Below are positions 33,204 to 41,697 of a stretch of DNA of 64,000 bases, piece after piece. Positions within the stretch are counted from its first letter, which is position 1. Each line of letters starts with the position of its first letter. The stretch is from DAOULT01 sp964646625 (GTDB taxonomy: Bacteria > Chloroflexota > Anaerolineae > CAZYHC01), in assembly GCA_964646625.1 (NCBI GenBank), contig CAZYHC010000013.1, positions 1-64,000 on the forward strand, in the 5' to 3' direction. A model generated the notes under the pieces. It saw nothing but the letters and a program-made list of their open reading frames with translations. It had not been told where the DNA came from and made no database searches. Position numbers and translations under genes: made by a program.

Positions 33204-34562
33204 TCATGGAACAGCAAAGGTGTAGGTTCTCATAACCGACGAGATGACAAACAGGATCGGCCGGGGATACAGGCCCATGACCAGGCAGAGCACGATCAGG
33301 AGCAAGATCAGGGCTACGGCCAGGATGGGTTCTCTTTTCATTTCCAGGCGCGAGGCAAAATCTCCGGATGAGCCCAGCGTGGCTTTCAGCCCCCGCAGGT
33401 AGCCGACGGCCACCCCACCTCCGGCCAGGATCAGAGCCACGATGACAAACCCCTCCTGGAAGTCAGCGCCGTAAAGCAGCCAGCGGCCGACAAAACCGCC
33501 CGTCAGAGGGAAGCCGGCCAGCCATAACCCGCCCCCCACCAGCCCCAGCACGGCGAAAGGCATCCGGCGTGCTACCCCGCTCAACTCGTGGAAAGCATCG
33601 GTGGTGACGTAATAACGAACCAGCCCCAGGCCCATAGCCGCCAGAGTGATGGCCAGAGAGCGGTTGAGAAGCTGAAACATGGCCCCATCCCACTCGGCCC
33701 TTCCCAGGCTCAGCAGGATAAATCCCAGGTCGCTCAGGGCAGCGTAGGCCAGCAGACGGCCAAAATCCCGTTGAGAGAAGGCCAGCAGGCCACCCACGCA
33801 GGCCGTCAGCAGGCCGGCCAGGGTTAATGTCCTCTGGAGCGGACTGTCTACCATCAGCCACGCCTGGCGTTGTAAGAGGCCCAGCATCAGGGAGAACACC
33901 ACCCCGTTGACCACCGAGCACACGAAAGCCGTAACCATAGGCGGCGCCTCGGTCCCCAAAGCCGAGAGCCAGGTCTGGAAGGGCACTGCCCCCAGAAGAA
34001 GCCCAAAGCCAACGGCCAGCAGCACCACCGTCAGGCGGACGAGGCCCAGGTCGCCCGGATTCAAAACGTGGAGCTCGAACAGGCGGGAGGCAAACATGAG
34101 CGGAGGAATGGCCAGCGCCATCATGATCAGATAACGGAGGGCCGCCCGGATCGAACCCCCGCGCCCCCCCTGGATGAGAAACACCGTGAAGGCGGCCGCT
34201 ATCTCCAGCGTCAATATGGCCAGCGGGAAACTACGGAGCATCAGCGCCGTGCTGAGAAGGCTCAGAATAACCAGACCAAAAGGAGGCAGAGACCAGCCTT
34301 GAGGTATCCTCCCGGCGAACAGGAACGTAACGCCAGCCAGGGCGAACACAAAAGCCACCAGTAGACGGTCAGGAGCTTCGAGGGCCATTTCCCGGCCCCA
34401 TATCTGACTCGACCAGCCGAAAGGGGTGCTCAGGTACAGACGGGCCACCAGGAAGGTGGTGGCTGCGGCCAGCAAGCTGCTCAAGGCCGACCTGCGGCGT
34501 AGGACGTAGACCACGGGCGCCACGGCCAGGGGTAGAATGATGAGGAGCAGAGGATTGATCAT
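33204..34562 (-). CDS. Complex-I-antiporter-like membrane subunit (NuoN/Mrp type)
   Basis: A 452-residue, highly hydrophobic protein with about 13 membrane helices of the Proton_antipo_M family. The start is the ATG at 34562, overlapping the preceding gene (ATGA); an open frame upstream is a shadow of that gene. Family cores include GLLTACVGGLLAFSQRDFGR and LLAYAALSDLGFILLSLG (about residues 225-262), close to the canonical QxDLKRLLAYSSI-xxxG. At the P-F/L-H-x-W segment it reads LLLGAVPFQTWLSAL, so the lysine usually five residues before the proline is leucine. Proton or sodium pumping is therefore uncertain. Confidence 0.78.
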   Translation of the reverse strand: MINPLLLIILPLAVAPVVYVLRRRSALSSLLAAATTFLVARLYLSTPFGWSSQIWGREMALEAPDRLLVAFVFALAGVTFLFAGRIPQGWSLPPFGLVILSLLSTALMLRSFPLAILTLEIAAAFTVFLIQGGRGGSIRAALRYLIMMALAIPPLMFASRLFELHVLNPGDLGLVRLTVVLLAVGFGLLLGAVPFQTWLSALGTEAPPMVTAFVCSVVNGVVFSLMLGLLQRQAWLMVDSPLQRTLTLAGLLTACVGGLLAFSQRDFGRLLAYAALSDLGFILLSLGRAEWDGAMFQLLNRSLAITLAAMGLGLVRYYVTTDAFHELSGVARRMPFAVLGLVGGGLWLAGFPLTGGFVGRWLLYGADFQEGFVIVALILAGGGVAVGYLRGLKATLGSSGDFASRLEMKREPILAVALILLLIVLCLVMGLYPRPILFVISSVMRTYTFAVP

Positions 34563-35194
34563 GCTTTGCTTTCTTCCTCCTCTGTCTCCACCAGCCCCTG
34601 GGTCGAGGCCAGGTAGGCGATAGCCAGGGCCATCAGGATGTTGATGATGCCCAGCAAACCAGCGATAAGCAAGCCTTCCTCCAAAGCAGCGTAGAGTATT
34701 TCGAAGCCTGTTTCCAGGGTTAGCAGTCCCAAACCGGCCTTCAACGCCTGCTGGCCGGTGATCATGGTCAGACAACCCATGACCGCCAGCCAGTAGGCGG
34801 CAAAAACGAGAAAAGCCGGCGCCTCTGGAAAAGGGTAACGCCCGAACAGGCCATAGGCGGTCAGTCCGGCCAGCACGATGGCTAACAGGCGGAAGTGAAA
34901 TCCCAGGGGCAAGGGGTAACGACTGAGGCCCCTGGTCGCAGCGCCCGACCGGATACGGCGGGCCGTCAGATACAGGATGGAACACACCATCCCCCCCACG
35001 ATAATCTTTAAGAGAACCACCTCCGGTCGGATAGTGCCGGTCAACAACAGTCCAGCCAGAAGGTACTGGGCCGTCAGCGCCCCCAGCAAAGCGCGCCAAT
35101 CTTCGACCAGGACGATGAGGCCGGCGGTACAGGCCAGGCCGACCACGGCCGGCCCGCTGGAGAGAAAAGCCAGTTTGGTCAGAATTTCGGGCAT
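34559..35194 (-). CDS. Membrane protein, NuoK/MrpC/HyfE-like subunit
   Basis: A 211-residue protein with about six helices. The last third, TLETGFEILYAALEEGLLIA and GIINILMALAIAYLA, resembles the NuoK/MrpC/HyfE fold in which a membrane glutamate sits in a helix of about 15-20 residues; two glutamates (LETGFE) are visible. It lies between two antiporter-like subunits, overlapping the following gene by 4 bp and starting 37 bp after the previous stop. Assignment is by context and topology, since sequence similarity is weak by eye. Confidence 0.55.
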   Translation of the reverse strand: MPEILTKLAFLSSGPAVVGLACTAGLIVLVEDWRALLGALTAQYLLAGLLLTGTIRPEVVLLKIIVGGMVCSILYLTARRIRSGAATRGLSRYPLPLGFHFRLLAIVLAGLTAYGLFGRYPFPEAPAFLVFAAYWLAVMGCLTMITGQQALKAGLGLLTLETGFEILYAALEEGLLIAGLLGIINILMALAIAYLASTQGLVETEEEESKA

Positions 35195-35231
35195 GAGTTC
35201 ACTCCTCTGCGAGGCAGGCTCGCGGGCACTT

Positions 35232-36788
35232 TTACCCGCTCAATAGAAAGAAAAGGGCCACGATGGCCAGCAGGATAGCCCACCCCAGATAGTGCTCCCC
35301 CTCGATCACCCAGGCAACCGCCCGTACCACTCTCCCCAGGCCCAGGACGATGCGGCCGAGAAGGTGATAAAGCCACTCCAGGCGGAACACCCGTTCCACG
35401 GCCCTCCAGAAAATCTCAGGATCGCGGAAGACGATGGGCCCTGGCCGGAATCGATAGAGTAGATAGCCGCCCAGCAGGGGCAGAAGGAGGGCCGCCCAGC
35501 GCGCCGGCCCGGTTGAGGACCACAGTTCCGGCCAGGAGACCAGAGAGCCGTACCCAGCCGGCCAGGCCGCCGCGAGCAGGAGCAAAGGAGGATGGAGCCC
35601 CAGCAGCAGCAGCGGGAGGGCCAGCAGGCCCGCGCCCGCCAGGTGAGTGATCTGCGGTACTATACCTTCTATCACGGGGGCTTCCTCTGGAGGATGGAGC
35701 CAGGCTTTGAGCAGCGCGGCGCAGAAAACGACCTCGGCCAGCAGGTTGACGAACAACAGGTCTCCGCCGTAGAAAAACCAGCGTCCCACGAAGCCCGCCG
35801 TGAGGGGCAAACCGATCAGGGAGATAACGGCCAGGCCGGGCAGCACCCTGGCCCAGAGCCCGGTCGTCCATTGCTCCTCGGTCGTCAGGTCGAGAAGGGC
35901 CAGGCAGAGCGCAAAGTTTATCATCGCCCACAGGGCGGCCATCCCCATCCCTGCCTGACTCGTCTGAGGTGGACGCCCGGCCAGGGCGCAGATAAAGCCG
36001 ATGCGACCGAGCGCCACAAAGGGCAAAACCCGGCGGATATCCCGTCCTCCCCAGGCCAGCACCGCCCCCACCACGAAAGCTATCGTGCCTATGGTCGTCA
36101 TCGGGCCGCTCCAGGGCCCCTGGCTGCGGGTCAGCAGGTACAGACCGGCGGTGGCGGGGATAACGTAGCCAGACCGCCCACGGAGAGGCAGCCCCAGGTG
36201 TAAGGGATAGAGGCCAGCCCTGACTGCCAGGGCCAGCACGAGCACCGGATCCGATAGGGACTTTAACGGCAGGGAAAGGTTCTGACCCGCCAACACGGTC
36301 GCCCCCAGCAGGGCCAGACCGGCCAGATAGTTTACCATCAGAACCCGGCCGGCGATGGAGTGGTGGCCTTCACCGCTGACGATGAGGAAAAAAAGGGCCA
36401 CGTCGAGGAGCCCCCAACTCAGGTAGAGGGTCAGCAGATCGGCGGCAAAGACGAAGCTGAGGCCGGCTGCCAGGAGGCCGAGTTGGGCGGCGCGGTGAAG
36501 GGAATGGGACTCTAACCGCCCCAACCAGGCTATCCCCAGCAGGAAGAAGACCAGGGCCAAAAGCCAGGCCGGGGCCTCAACCCGGTAGGCCAGACCGAAA
36601 GAGCCGGCCGGAGGCGAGATGGCCGCTCCCGTGCCCCTTAATAACAGGAGGGCCGAGGCGGCGATAACCAGGGTCAGGAAGGCCAGAATCTCGCCGCCCA
36701 CGGGAGGCAGCACCCGGCTTAAAATCGAGATTATAAGCGCCCCCCATAACAGGACCAGTATGGGGGTCAGAGGCGAAAGAACGATCAT
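35232..36788 (-). CDS. Complex-I-antiporter-like membrane subunit (NuoL/MrpD type)
   Basis: A 518-residue protein with about 14 membrane helices. Proton_antipo_M features are LLTLYLSWGLLDVALFFLIV (where the canonical subunits have a helix-5 glutamate, here glycine or aspartate), AVRAGLYPLHLGLPL (canonical lysine replaced by arginine), and GRDIRRVLPFVALGRIGFI, matching DIKR-LAYSS---G. The C-terminal half ends with an amphipathic stretch and a last helix, as in NuoL's lateral arm but shorter. It overlaps the hybrid histidine kinase gene by 4 bp. No peripheral NADH or hydrogenase subunits are encoded nearby. Confidence 0.75.
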   Translation of the reverse strand: MIVLSPLTPILVLLWGALIISILSRVLPPVGGEILAFLTLVIAASALLLLRGTGAAISPPAGSFGLAYRVEAPAWLLALVFFLLGIAWLGRLESHSLHRAAQLGLLAAGLSFVFAADLLTLYLSWGLLDVALFFLIVSGEGHHSIAGRVLMVNYLAGLALLGATVLAGQNLSLPLKSLSDPVLVLALAVRAGLYPLHLGLPLRGRSGYVIPATAGLYLLTRSQGPWSGPMTTIGTIAFVVGAVLAWGGRDIRRVLPFVALGRIGFICALAGRPPQTSQAGMGMAALWAMINFALCLALLDLTTEEQWTTGLWARVLPGLAVISLIGLPLTAGFVGRWFFYGGDLLFVNLLAEVVFCAALLKAWLHPPEEAPVIEGIVPQITHLAGAGLLALPLLLLGLHPPLLLLAAAWPAGYGSLVSWPELWSSTGPARWAALLLPLLGGYLLYRFRPGPIVFRDPEIFWRAVERVFRLEWLYHLLGRIVLGLGRVVRAVAWVIEGEHYLGWAILLAIVALFFLLSG

Positions 36789-39778
36789 CCCTTTTCCTCC
36801 TGGCCTGGCTCTATGGCCTCTCTAATGGTTTGAAGCAGGGCGGCGGAGGCGTAAGGTTTCTGGAGAAATGGAAATCCTCTTTCGCATATGAGGGGCCATT
36901 GCGATTTCCGGTCGGCGTAGCCACTGCTCAGCAGCACCCGCAGTGCTGGTTTGAGGGAGAGGAGGTGGTCCACCAATTGAAGGCCGACCGCATCGGGCAG
37001 CACCACGTCGCTGAACACCAGGTGGAAATCCCCCTCTTCTCGCTCAAAGATAGCCACCGCCTCTTCCGCACTGGCGGCCTCAAATACGACGTACCCGTTT
37101 TCAACCAGCGCTCTCCTGGCAAATGCACGGACTCCTGCTTCGTCCTCCACCACCAGAATCCGCTGGCCGCGGCCCTGAAGCTCCTGTAACGAAATCATCT
37201 CTTCAATCTCATCTTCCTCTGGTTCTATGGAAAAGGTGGGCAGGTAGACCCTGAAGGTCGAGCCTCGTCCTGGCTCGCTGTAAACGTTAATCCATCCTTC
37301 GTGCTGTCTGACGATGCCATAGACCACGGCCAGACCCAGGCCGGTGCCCTCCTCTCCCTTGGTGGTGAAAAAAGGTTCGAAGATGTGCTGAATGGTTTCC
37401 TTATCCATGCCGGCCCCTGTATCCTCGACCGATAGGCAAACGAATCTGCCGGGCCGCGCTTCGGGGATAAGCTGGCAGTAATCCTGGTCCAGGGTCACGT
37501 TTTCGGTCTTGATGGTGAGCCTGCCGCCCTGGGGCATGGCGTCGCGGGCGTTGACGGTCAGGTTCATGATGACCTGCTCGAGCTGGCCCGGGTCGGCTTT
37601 CACAGTCCAGCGTTCCGGTTCGAGAACGGTGACCAGCTCAATGTCCTCGCCGATAAGACGCCGCAGCATCTTCTTCATGTCGGCGACCGTGGCATTGAGG
37701 TCCAGCACCTGCGGTTGGAGGGCCTGCCTGCGGCTGAAGGCCAGGAGCTGGCGGGTCAGCGAGGCTGCCCGTTGCGCGGCCTTCCTGATCTGTTCGACGT
37801 CCTGGTGCAACGGGTCGTGGTCCGCCAGGTTCTGTAGCAGGAGCTCGCTGTAACCGGTGATGGCCGTCAGCAGGTTGTTGAAGTCGTGGGCCACCCCCCC
37901 GGCCAGCCGCCCGACGGCCTCCATTTTCTGCACCCGGACGAGTTGCTCCTGGGTGCGGTTCAGTTCCTCCAGGCTGCTCTCCAGGTCCTGCATCAGGTTG
38001 GCCTTGCGCCAGGCGGCGGCCATCTGATGGGCGAAGGCGGTGATGGCCGGTACGTTGTCTTCGGTCAGGGCATCGGACTGCACCGCGAACATGCCCATGG
38101 CCTTATCCTCTACTATGAGGGGGGCGACGATGAATTTCGGGACTTTCAGTATCCTTACCAGTTGTCCGGCGAACCGCTTCGCCAGCCCGGGTAAAAACTG
38201 CTGCACGACCTCTTCCGCATTATCTACAAAGACGGTTTTCCTTTCCCAGGCTACCTCTCTGTATATATCTATAGTTTCGACAGGCACCGAAAAGTGTTCG
38301 GCTTTGAGGCCCACCAGCTTCTCGGCAGCCTTTATCGCTCCCGCTTCGTGGCTCAAATATTTGGGGATCAGCCTGCTCTGGTCTTCGCTGGTGAGTAAAA
38401 CCGTGCAGGATAAGCTGAGCTTCTTGAACTCCTCCGCCACGGCGGTGAATATCTCCTCCGGCGTCAGGGCTCTCTCCATAGCCAGGGCGGCCCCATTCAG
38501 CGCTTGCAGCAATCGCTCCGCCCACACCCGTTCGGTGACGTCCTCCACCGTGGCGACCATCCCATCCACCTGGCCTGCCTCGTCAAAGAGAGGCGCGGCG
38601 TTGATCGAGAGCAACACCCGCCGCCCCTCAGGCCATTCGATGGCGTGGCGCACGTCGTACACCGGCCGTCCGCTGCGCATCACCCGCTGGAAGGGCAAGG
38701 CTTCATCGGGGAAGGGATTCCCCTCGTAATCGGTGATGCGCCACTGGGGGGCGTTATAGGTGCGCTGGGTGATCTGGTCCTTCTTCAGGCCCAACACCCG
38801 TTCTGCCTGGACGTTAGCAAACGTGATCTGGCCCTCACGATCGATCATCGTGATGCCCGCCGGGCTGGTCTCCATAATGCGGCCCATGAGGTCACGTTCC
38901 CGCCGTAGTGCCTCCTCCGCCCGCTTGCGCTCGCTGATGTCCAGCGTGACCTCGACAAGGCCCACGATGTCACCGTTTGGCTCTCGAACGGGATATCCGC
39001 GTATAAACCAGCTTCTCCCATCTGGGCTGGTAATTTCCGCTTCCTGGGGCTGACCGCTTTGGAGGGTTTTCTCGACCGGACAGTCTGCACATGGTACGTT
39101 ACGCTGATGCCATATCTCATAGCAATGGCGTCCCACCAATTGCTCAACCAATTGCTCAGGAGCCAACCCAACCGATTTGCCCGCGGCTCTGTTTGCCCAT
39201 ATAACCCTCATTTGCGTGTCCTGATAGGCCACGAGCTCCGACATGCTGTCCAGAATGATTGCTTTCTCCCATTCGGCCCCTCTCAGCGCTTCCTCTGCCC
39301 GCTTTTGCTCGGTGATATCGTGGATGATGGCGTTAAATCCAGCTATCTTATTGTGATGCCAATAGATGGTAGGATTGGAATAACAATGTATAATATGTCC
39401 TTGCTTATGCATTACCTGAAATTCCAGGTGAAGTTGTTCGGTAGGATGTTTAAAAGCATTCCAAAATAGGCTCACCACTATCTGCTTATAGTCTGGGTGG
39501 ATAAAATCGGCGAAGGGCCTGCCGATTAATTCCTCTTTGGAGTAACCGATCATTTTACAAAGTGCGTCGTTGACAAAAGTAAACCTCCCTTTCAAGTCTG
39601 TGGTGGCTATTCCTGCCCCTGCTTTCTCGACGAGACCGCGATATTGCGCTTCGCTTTTGGTAAGCTCCTCTTTCACCCGCTTGTGCTCAGCTTTCAACGC
39701 TTCCAATTCAGCGGTCCGCTTGCGCAATGCCAGCACTTCATTTATGAGTTGCTCCTGCGTCTTGTCTTCATCTCTCAT
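36785..39778 (-). CDS. Hybrid sensor histidine kinase (PAS-PAS-PAS-GAF-HisKA-HATPase-REC)
   Basis: A 997-residue soluble kinase. I start it at 39778 (AGGAGGCCAAC before ATG); an upstream ATG lacks a ribosome site. A coiled coil (about 5-45) leads to three PAS domains (about 40-160, 165-285, 290-410); the second holds the cysteines NVPCADCPVEKT. A GAF domain (about 430-600) follows. The phosphorylated histidine is in LAGGVAHDFNNLLTAITGY (about 636), the ATP-binding G-boxes are DTGAGMD and GEEGTGLGLAVVYGIV, and the C-terminal receiver has VEDEAG, the aspartate in LVFSDVVLP and lysine in FLQKPYA. There are no transmembrane helices, so the signal is cytoplasmic. It heads an operon of complex-I-like membrane subunits, an unusual pairing. 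Confidence 0.9.
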   Translation of the reverse strand: MRDEDKTQEQLINEVLALRKRTAELEALKAEHKRVKEELTKSEAQYRGLVEKAGAGIATTDLKGRFTFVNDALCKMIGYSKEELIGRPFADFIHPDYKQIVVSLFWNAFKHPTEQLHLEFQVMHKQGHIIHCYSNPTIYWHHNKIAGFNAIIHDITEQKRAEEALRGAEWEKAIILDSMSELVAYQDTQMRVIWANRAAGKSVGLAPEQLVEQLVGRHCYEIWHQRNVPCADCPVEKTLQSGQPQEAEITSPDGRSWFIRGYPVREPNGDIVGLVEVTLDISERKRAEEALRRERDLMGRIMETSPAGITMIDREGQITFANVQAERVLGLKKDQITQRTYNAPQWRITDYEGNPFPDEALPFQRVMRSGRPVYDVRHAIEWPEGRRVLLSINAAPLFDEAGQVDGMVATVEDVTERVWAERLLQALNGAALAMERALTPEEIFTAVAEEFKKLSLSCTVLLTSEDQSRLIPKYLSHEAGAIKAAEKLVGLKAEHFSVPVETIDIYREVAWERKTVFVDNAEEVVQQFLPGLAKRFAGQLVRILKVPKFIVAPLIVEDKAMGMFAVQSDALTEDNVPAITAFAHQMAAAWRKANLMQDLESSLEELNRTQEQLVRVQKMEAVGRLAGGVAHDFNNLLTAITGYSELLLQNLADHDPLHQDVEQIRKAAQRAASLTRQLLAFSRRQALQPQVLDLNATVADMKKMLRRLIGEDIELVTVLEPERWTVKADPGQLEQVIMNLTVNARDAMPQGGRLTIKTENVTLDQDYCQLIPEARPGRFVCLSVEDTGAGMDKETIQHIFEPFFTTKGEEGTGLGLAVVYGIVRQHEGWINVYSEPGRGSTFRVYLPTFSIEPEEDEIEEMISLQELQGRGQRILVVEDEAGVRAFARRALVENGYVVFEAASAEEAVAIFEREEGDFHLVFSDVVLPDAVGLQLVDHLLSLKPALRVLLSSGYADRKSQWPLICERGFPFLQKPYASAALLQTIREAIEPGQEEKG

Positions 39779-39931
39779 GTTGGCCTCCTGTTGGCCTCCT
39801 GGGAGTGGAATCAAGGCCACCAGCTAAGTTTGGGTAGATACTGGAATTATAAACTTTCACCTTCACGCTGTCAAGTTTTGTTGTAAGTTGTAAGAGGAAG
39901 AGGAGGTCATTGTGGACGCCGCTCACAATGC

Positions 39932-39958
39932 AAAAAGCCGCCCGCTCAAGGCGGGCGG
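39932..39958 (-). terminator. Intrinsic terminator of the amino-acid-derivative operon
   Basis: On the minus strand CCGCCCGC-cttga-GCGGGCGG is followed by CTTTTTG. It lies about 40 bp beyond the stop of the oxoprolinase B gene at 40000 and ends the long minus-strand operon. Upstream of the histidine kinase gene, it also insulates that operon. Confidence 0.85.
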
Positions 39959-39999
39959 GCAGCACTGTTTATCACACCTGCGGTAAACGGCAAAAACGA

Positions 40000-41697
40000 T
40001 CAGGGGTCTGAAGCGACTGCCAGGCCGTACGTGTGCTGGGCCGCGGCGGGGGTGATAAGGCCATCGCGCAGGTCTTGCGCCACCAGCGTTGGATCGCGCT
40101 GCCGTGGATCGCCATAGCCCCCCCCACCGGCCGAACGGTTGCGCAGGACGTTACCCGGTCGCAGCGGGAGGCCGGTGGCCTTGCTGGGCACGGGACGTGC
40201 CTCGTCGCCGGAGATGAGCCGAAAATCGTGGGGCTGTCCTGGCTGGCCGCCAAACAGCCCGGGCGGGGGCACCTCTACGCCATCTCCAGAGGTGTTAATC
40301 GTGGCCGATTCCTCACCCTCCAACTGCATCTCGAAGGTAGAGCCTAGCCCGCCGCGCTGTTTCCCCGCCCCTCCGGAGTCTGGCCGGAACTCGTAACGCC
40401 GGATGAAAAAGGGAAACTGCCGCTCCGTCAGTTCGATGCTGGGGCTGCGCACCCCGCCGGGGTTGATGATCACCCCCAGGTTGGACCAGCCATCGGCGTG
40501 GGCCGATGCGCCGGCCCCGCCGCGACCGTAAAACAGGTGCCAGACGTAGCGTTGCCCGCTGCGCTCGTCGAGGCCACTGATGCTGTAGCGGAAGCGCCGG
40601 GCAAAGCCCGCCACCGCCCGCTCCGGCACGGCCGGGGCCAGGGCCAGCAGGACGGCCTCCACGATCTCCGAGCCAATGTGGGTCGTGCAGGCCCCTACCG
40701 GCGCCGGCGGTCGCGGATTGACAACGGATCCCTCCGGGGCGATGACCCGGATGGGCCGGAAGCAGCCGTCGTTCACCGGCACCTGCCCGGCCATCAGGTA
40801 CATGAACGCCACGTAGACGGCCGAGCAGGTATTGGCCCACGAGCTGTTGAGGAAGCTATCCAATTGCGCGGACGAATCGCTCAAATCGACGATGGCCTGG
40901 CCGCCAGCCAGGGTTATCCGCGCCCGGACGGGGATCCTCCGCCGACCGCGCCCATCGTCGTCCAGCAGGCTCTCGCCCTGGTAGACACCCCCAGGCCAGG
41001 CCGCGAGCTTGGCCCTCATCATCTGTTCGGTGCTGTCCAGGATGATGTCCGAAGCCTCCACGACCGTGTCCGAGCCGTGCCGCGCCAGCAGTTCCACCAA
41101 TCGTTGACAGCCTATGGTCGTGGCGCCCATCTGGGCCAGTAGATCGCCCCGGAAGTTGTGGGCGTGGCGGACGTTGAGGGCCAGCAGGTCCAGCACGTCG
41201 TCTCGCATACGCCCCTCCTCCGCCAGCTTCAGGGGGGGGATGCGGAGCCCTTCCTGGTAGATCTCGCGAGCGGCGGCGTTGTAGCCGCCGTGGGCCGCCC
41301 CGCCGATGTCGTTGTGGTGAGCCCGCACCGCCACGTAGAAGGCCGGCCGGCCCTGGTGGAAGAGGGGGCGCACCACCGTCACGTCCGGCAGGTGACTGCC
41401 CCCGTGGTAGGGGTCGTTGCTCACCAGGACGTCGCCGTCGTGCAGCTCCCCCTCGAAGTGGGCTGACAAGGCCCGCACCGCCTGCGGCATCGCCCCGATG
41501 TGAATGGGGATGTGCTCTGCCTGGGCTACCATGCGGCCCTGACCGTCGAAGATGGCGGTGGAGAAATCGTAGGCCTGATTGAGGAGCTGGGAGATGGCGG
41601 TCTGCTGCATAGCCACGCCCATCTGGTGGGCGATGGCTTCCAGACGATAGCGGATGACCGCTACTGTGGCCGGATCTGGGATATTTTCAGGATACAT
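40000..41697 (-). CDS. hyuB: Hydantoinase/oxoprolinase subunit B
   Basis: A 565-residue HyuB-family protein. Typical segments: MYPENIPDPATVAVIRYRLE (start), FSTAIFDGQGRMVAQAEHIP (about 51-70), VLVSNDPYHGGSHLPDVTVV, AVRAHHNDIGGAAHGG (about 127-142) and the C-terminal NRSAGGGGYGDP. With HyuA it opens hydantoin, 5-oxoproline or related lactam rings in an ATP-dependent reaction; some pairs are N-methylhydantoinases or acetone-carboxylase-like. It overlaps hyuA by 11 bp and ends the operon, just before a terminator. Confidence 0.93.
   Translation of the reverse strand: MYPENIPDPATVAVIRYRLEAIAHQMGVAMQQTAISQLLNQAYDFSTAIFDGQGRMVAQAEHIPIHIGAMPQAVRALSAHFEGELHDGDVLVSNDPYHGGSHLPDVTVVRPLFHQGRPAFYVAVRAHHNDIGGAAHGGYNAAAREIYQEGLRIPPLKLAEEGRMRDDVLDLLALNVRHAHNFRGDLLAQMGATTIGCQRLVELLARHGSDTVVEASDIILDSTEQMMRAKLAAWPGGVYQGESLLDDDGRGRRRIPVRARITLAGGQAIVDLSDSSAQLDSFLNSSWANTCSAVYVAFMYLMAGQVPVNDGCFRPIRVIAPEGSVVNPRPPAPVGACTTHIGSEIVEAVLLALAPAVPERAVAGFARRFRYSISGLDERSGQRYVWHLFYGRGGAGASAHADGWSNLGVIINPGGVRSPSIELTERQFPFFIRRYEFRPDSGGAGKQRGGLGSTFEMQLEGEESATINTSGDGVEVPPPGLFGGQPGQPHDFRLISGDEARPVPSKATGLPLRPGNVLRNRSAGGGGYGDPRQRDPTLVAQDLRDGLITPAAAQHTYGLAVASDP

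Noticed and set aside
34563..35099. N-terminal extension of the NuoN-like frame
   Set aside because: The extension lies in another frame of the NuoK-like gene and lacks hydrophobic family pattern; ATG at 34562 has the ATGA overlap.
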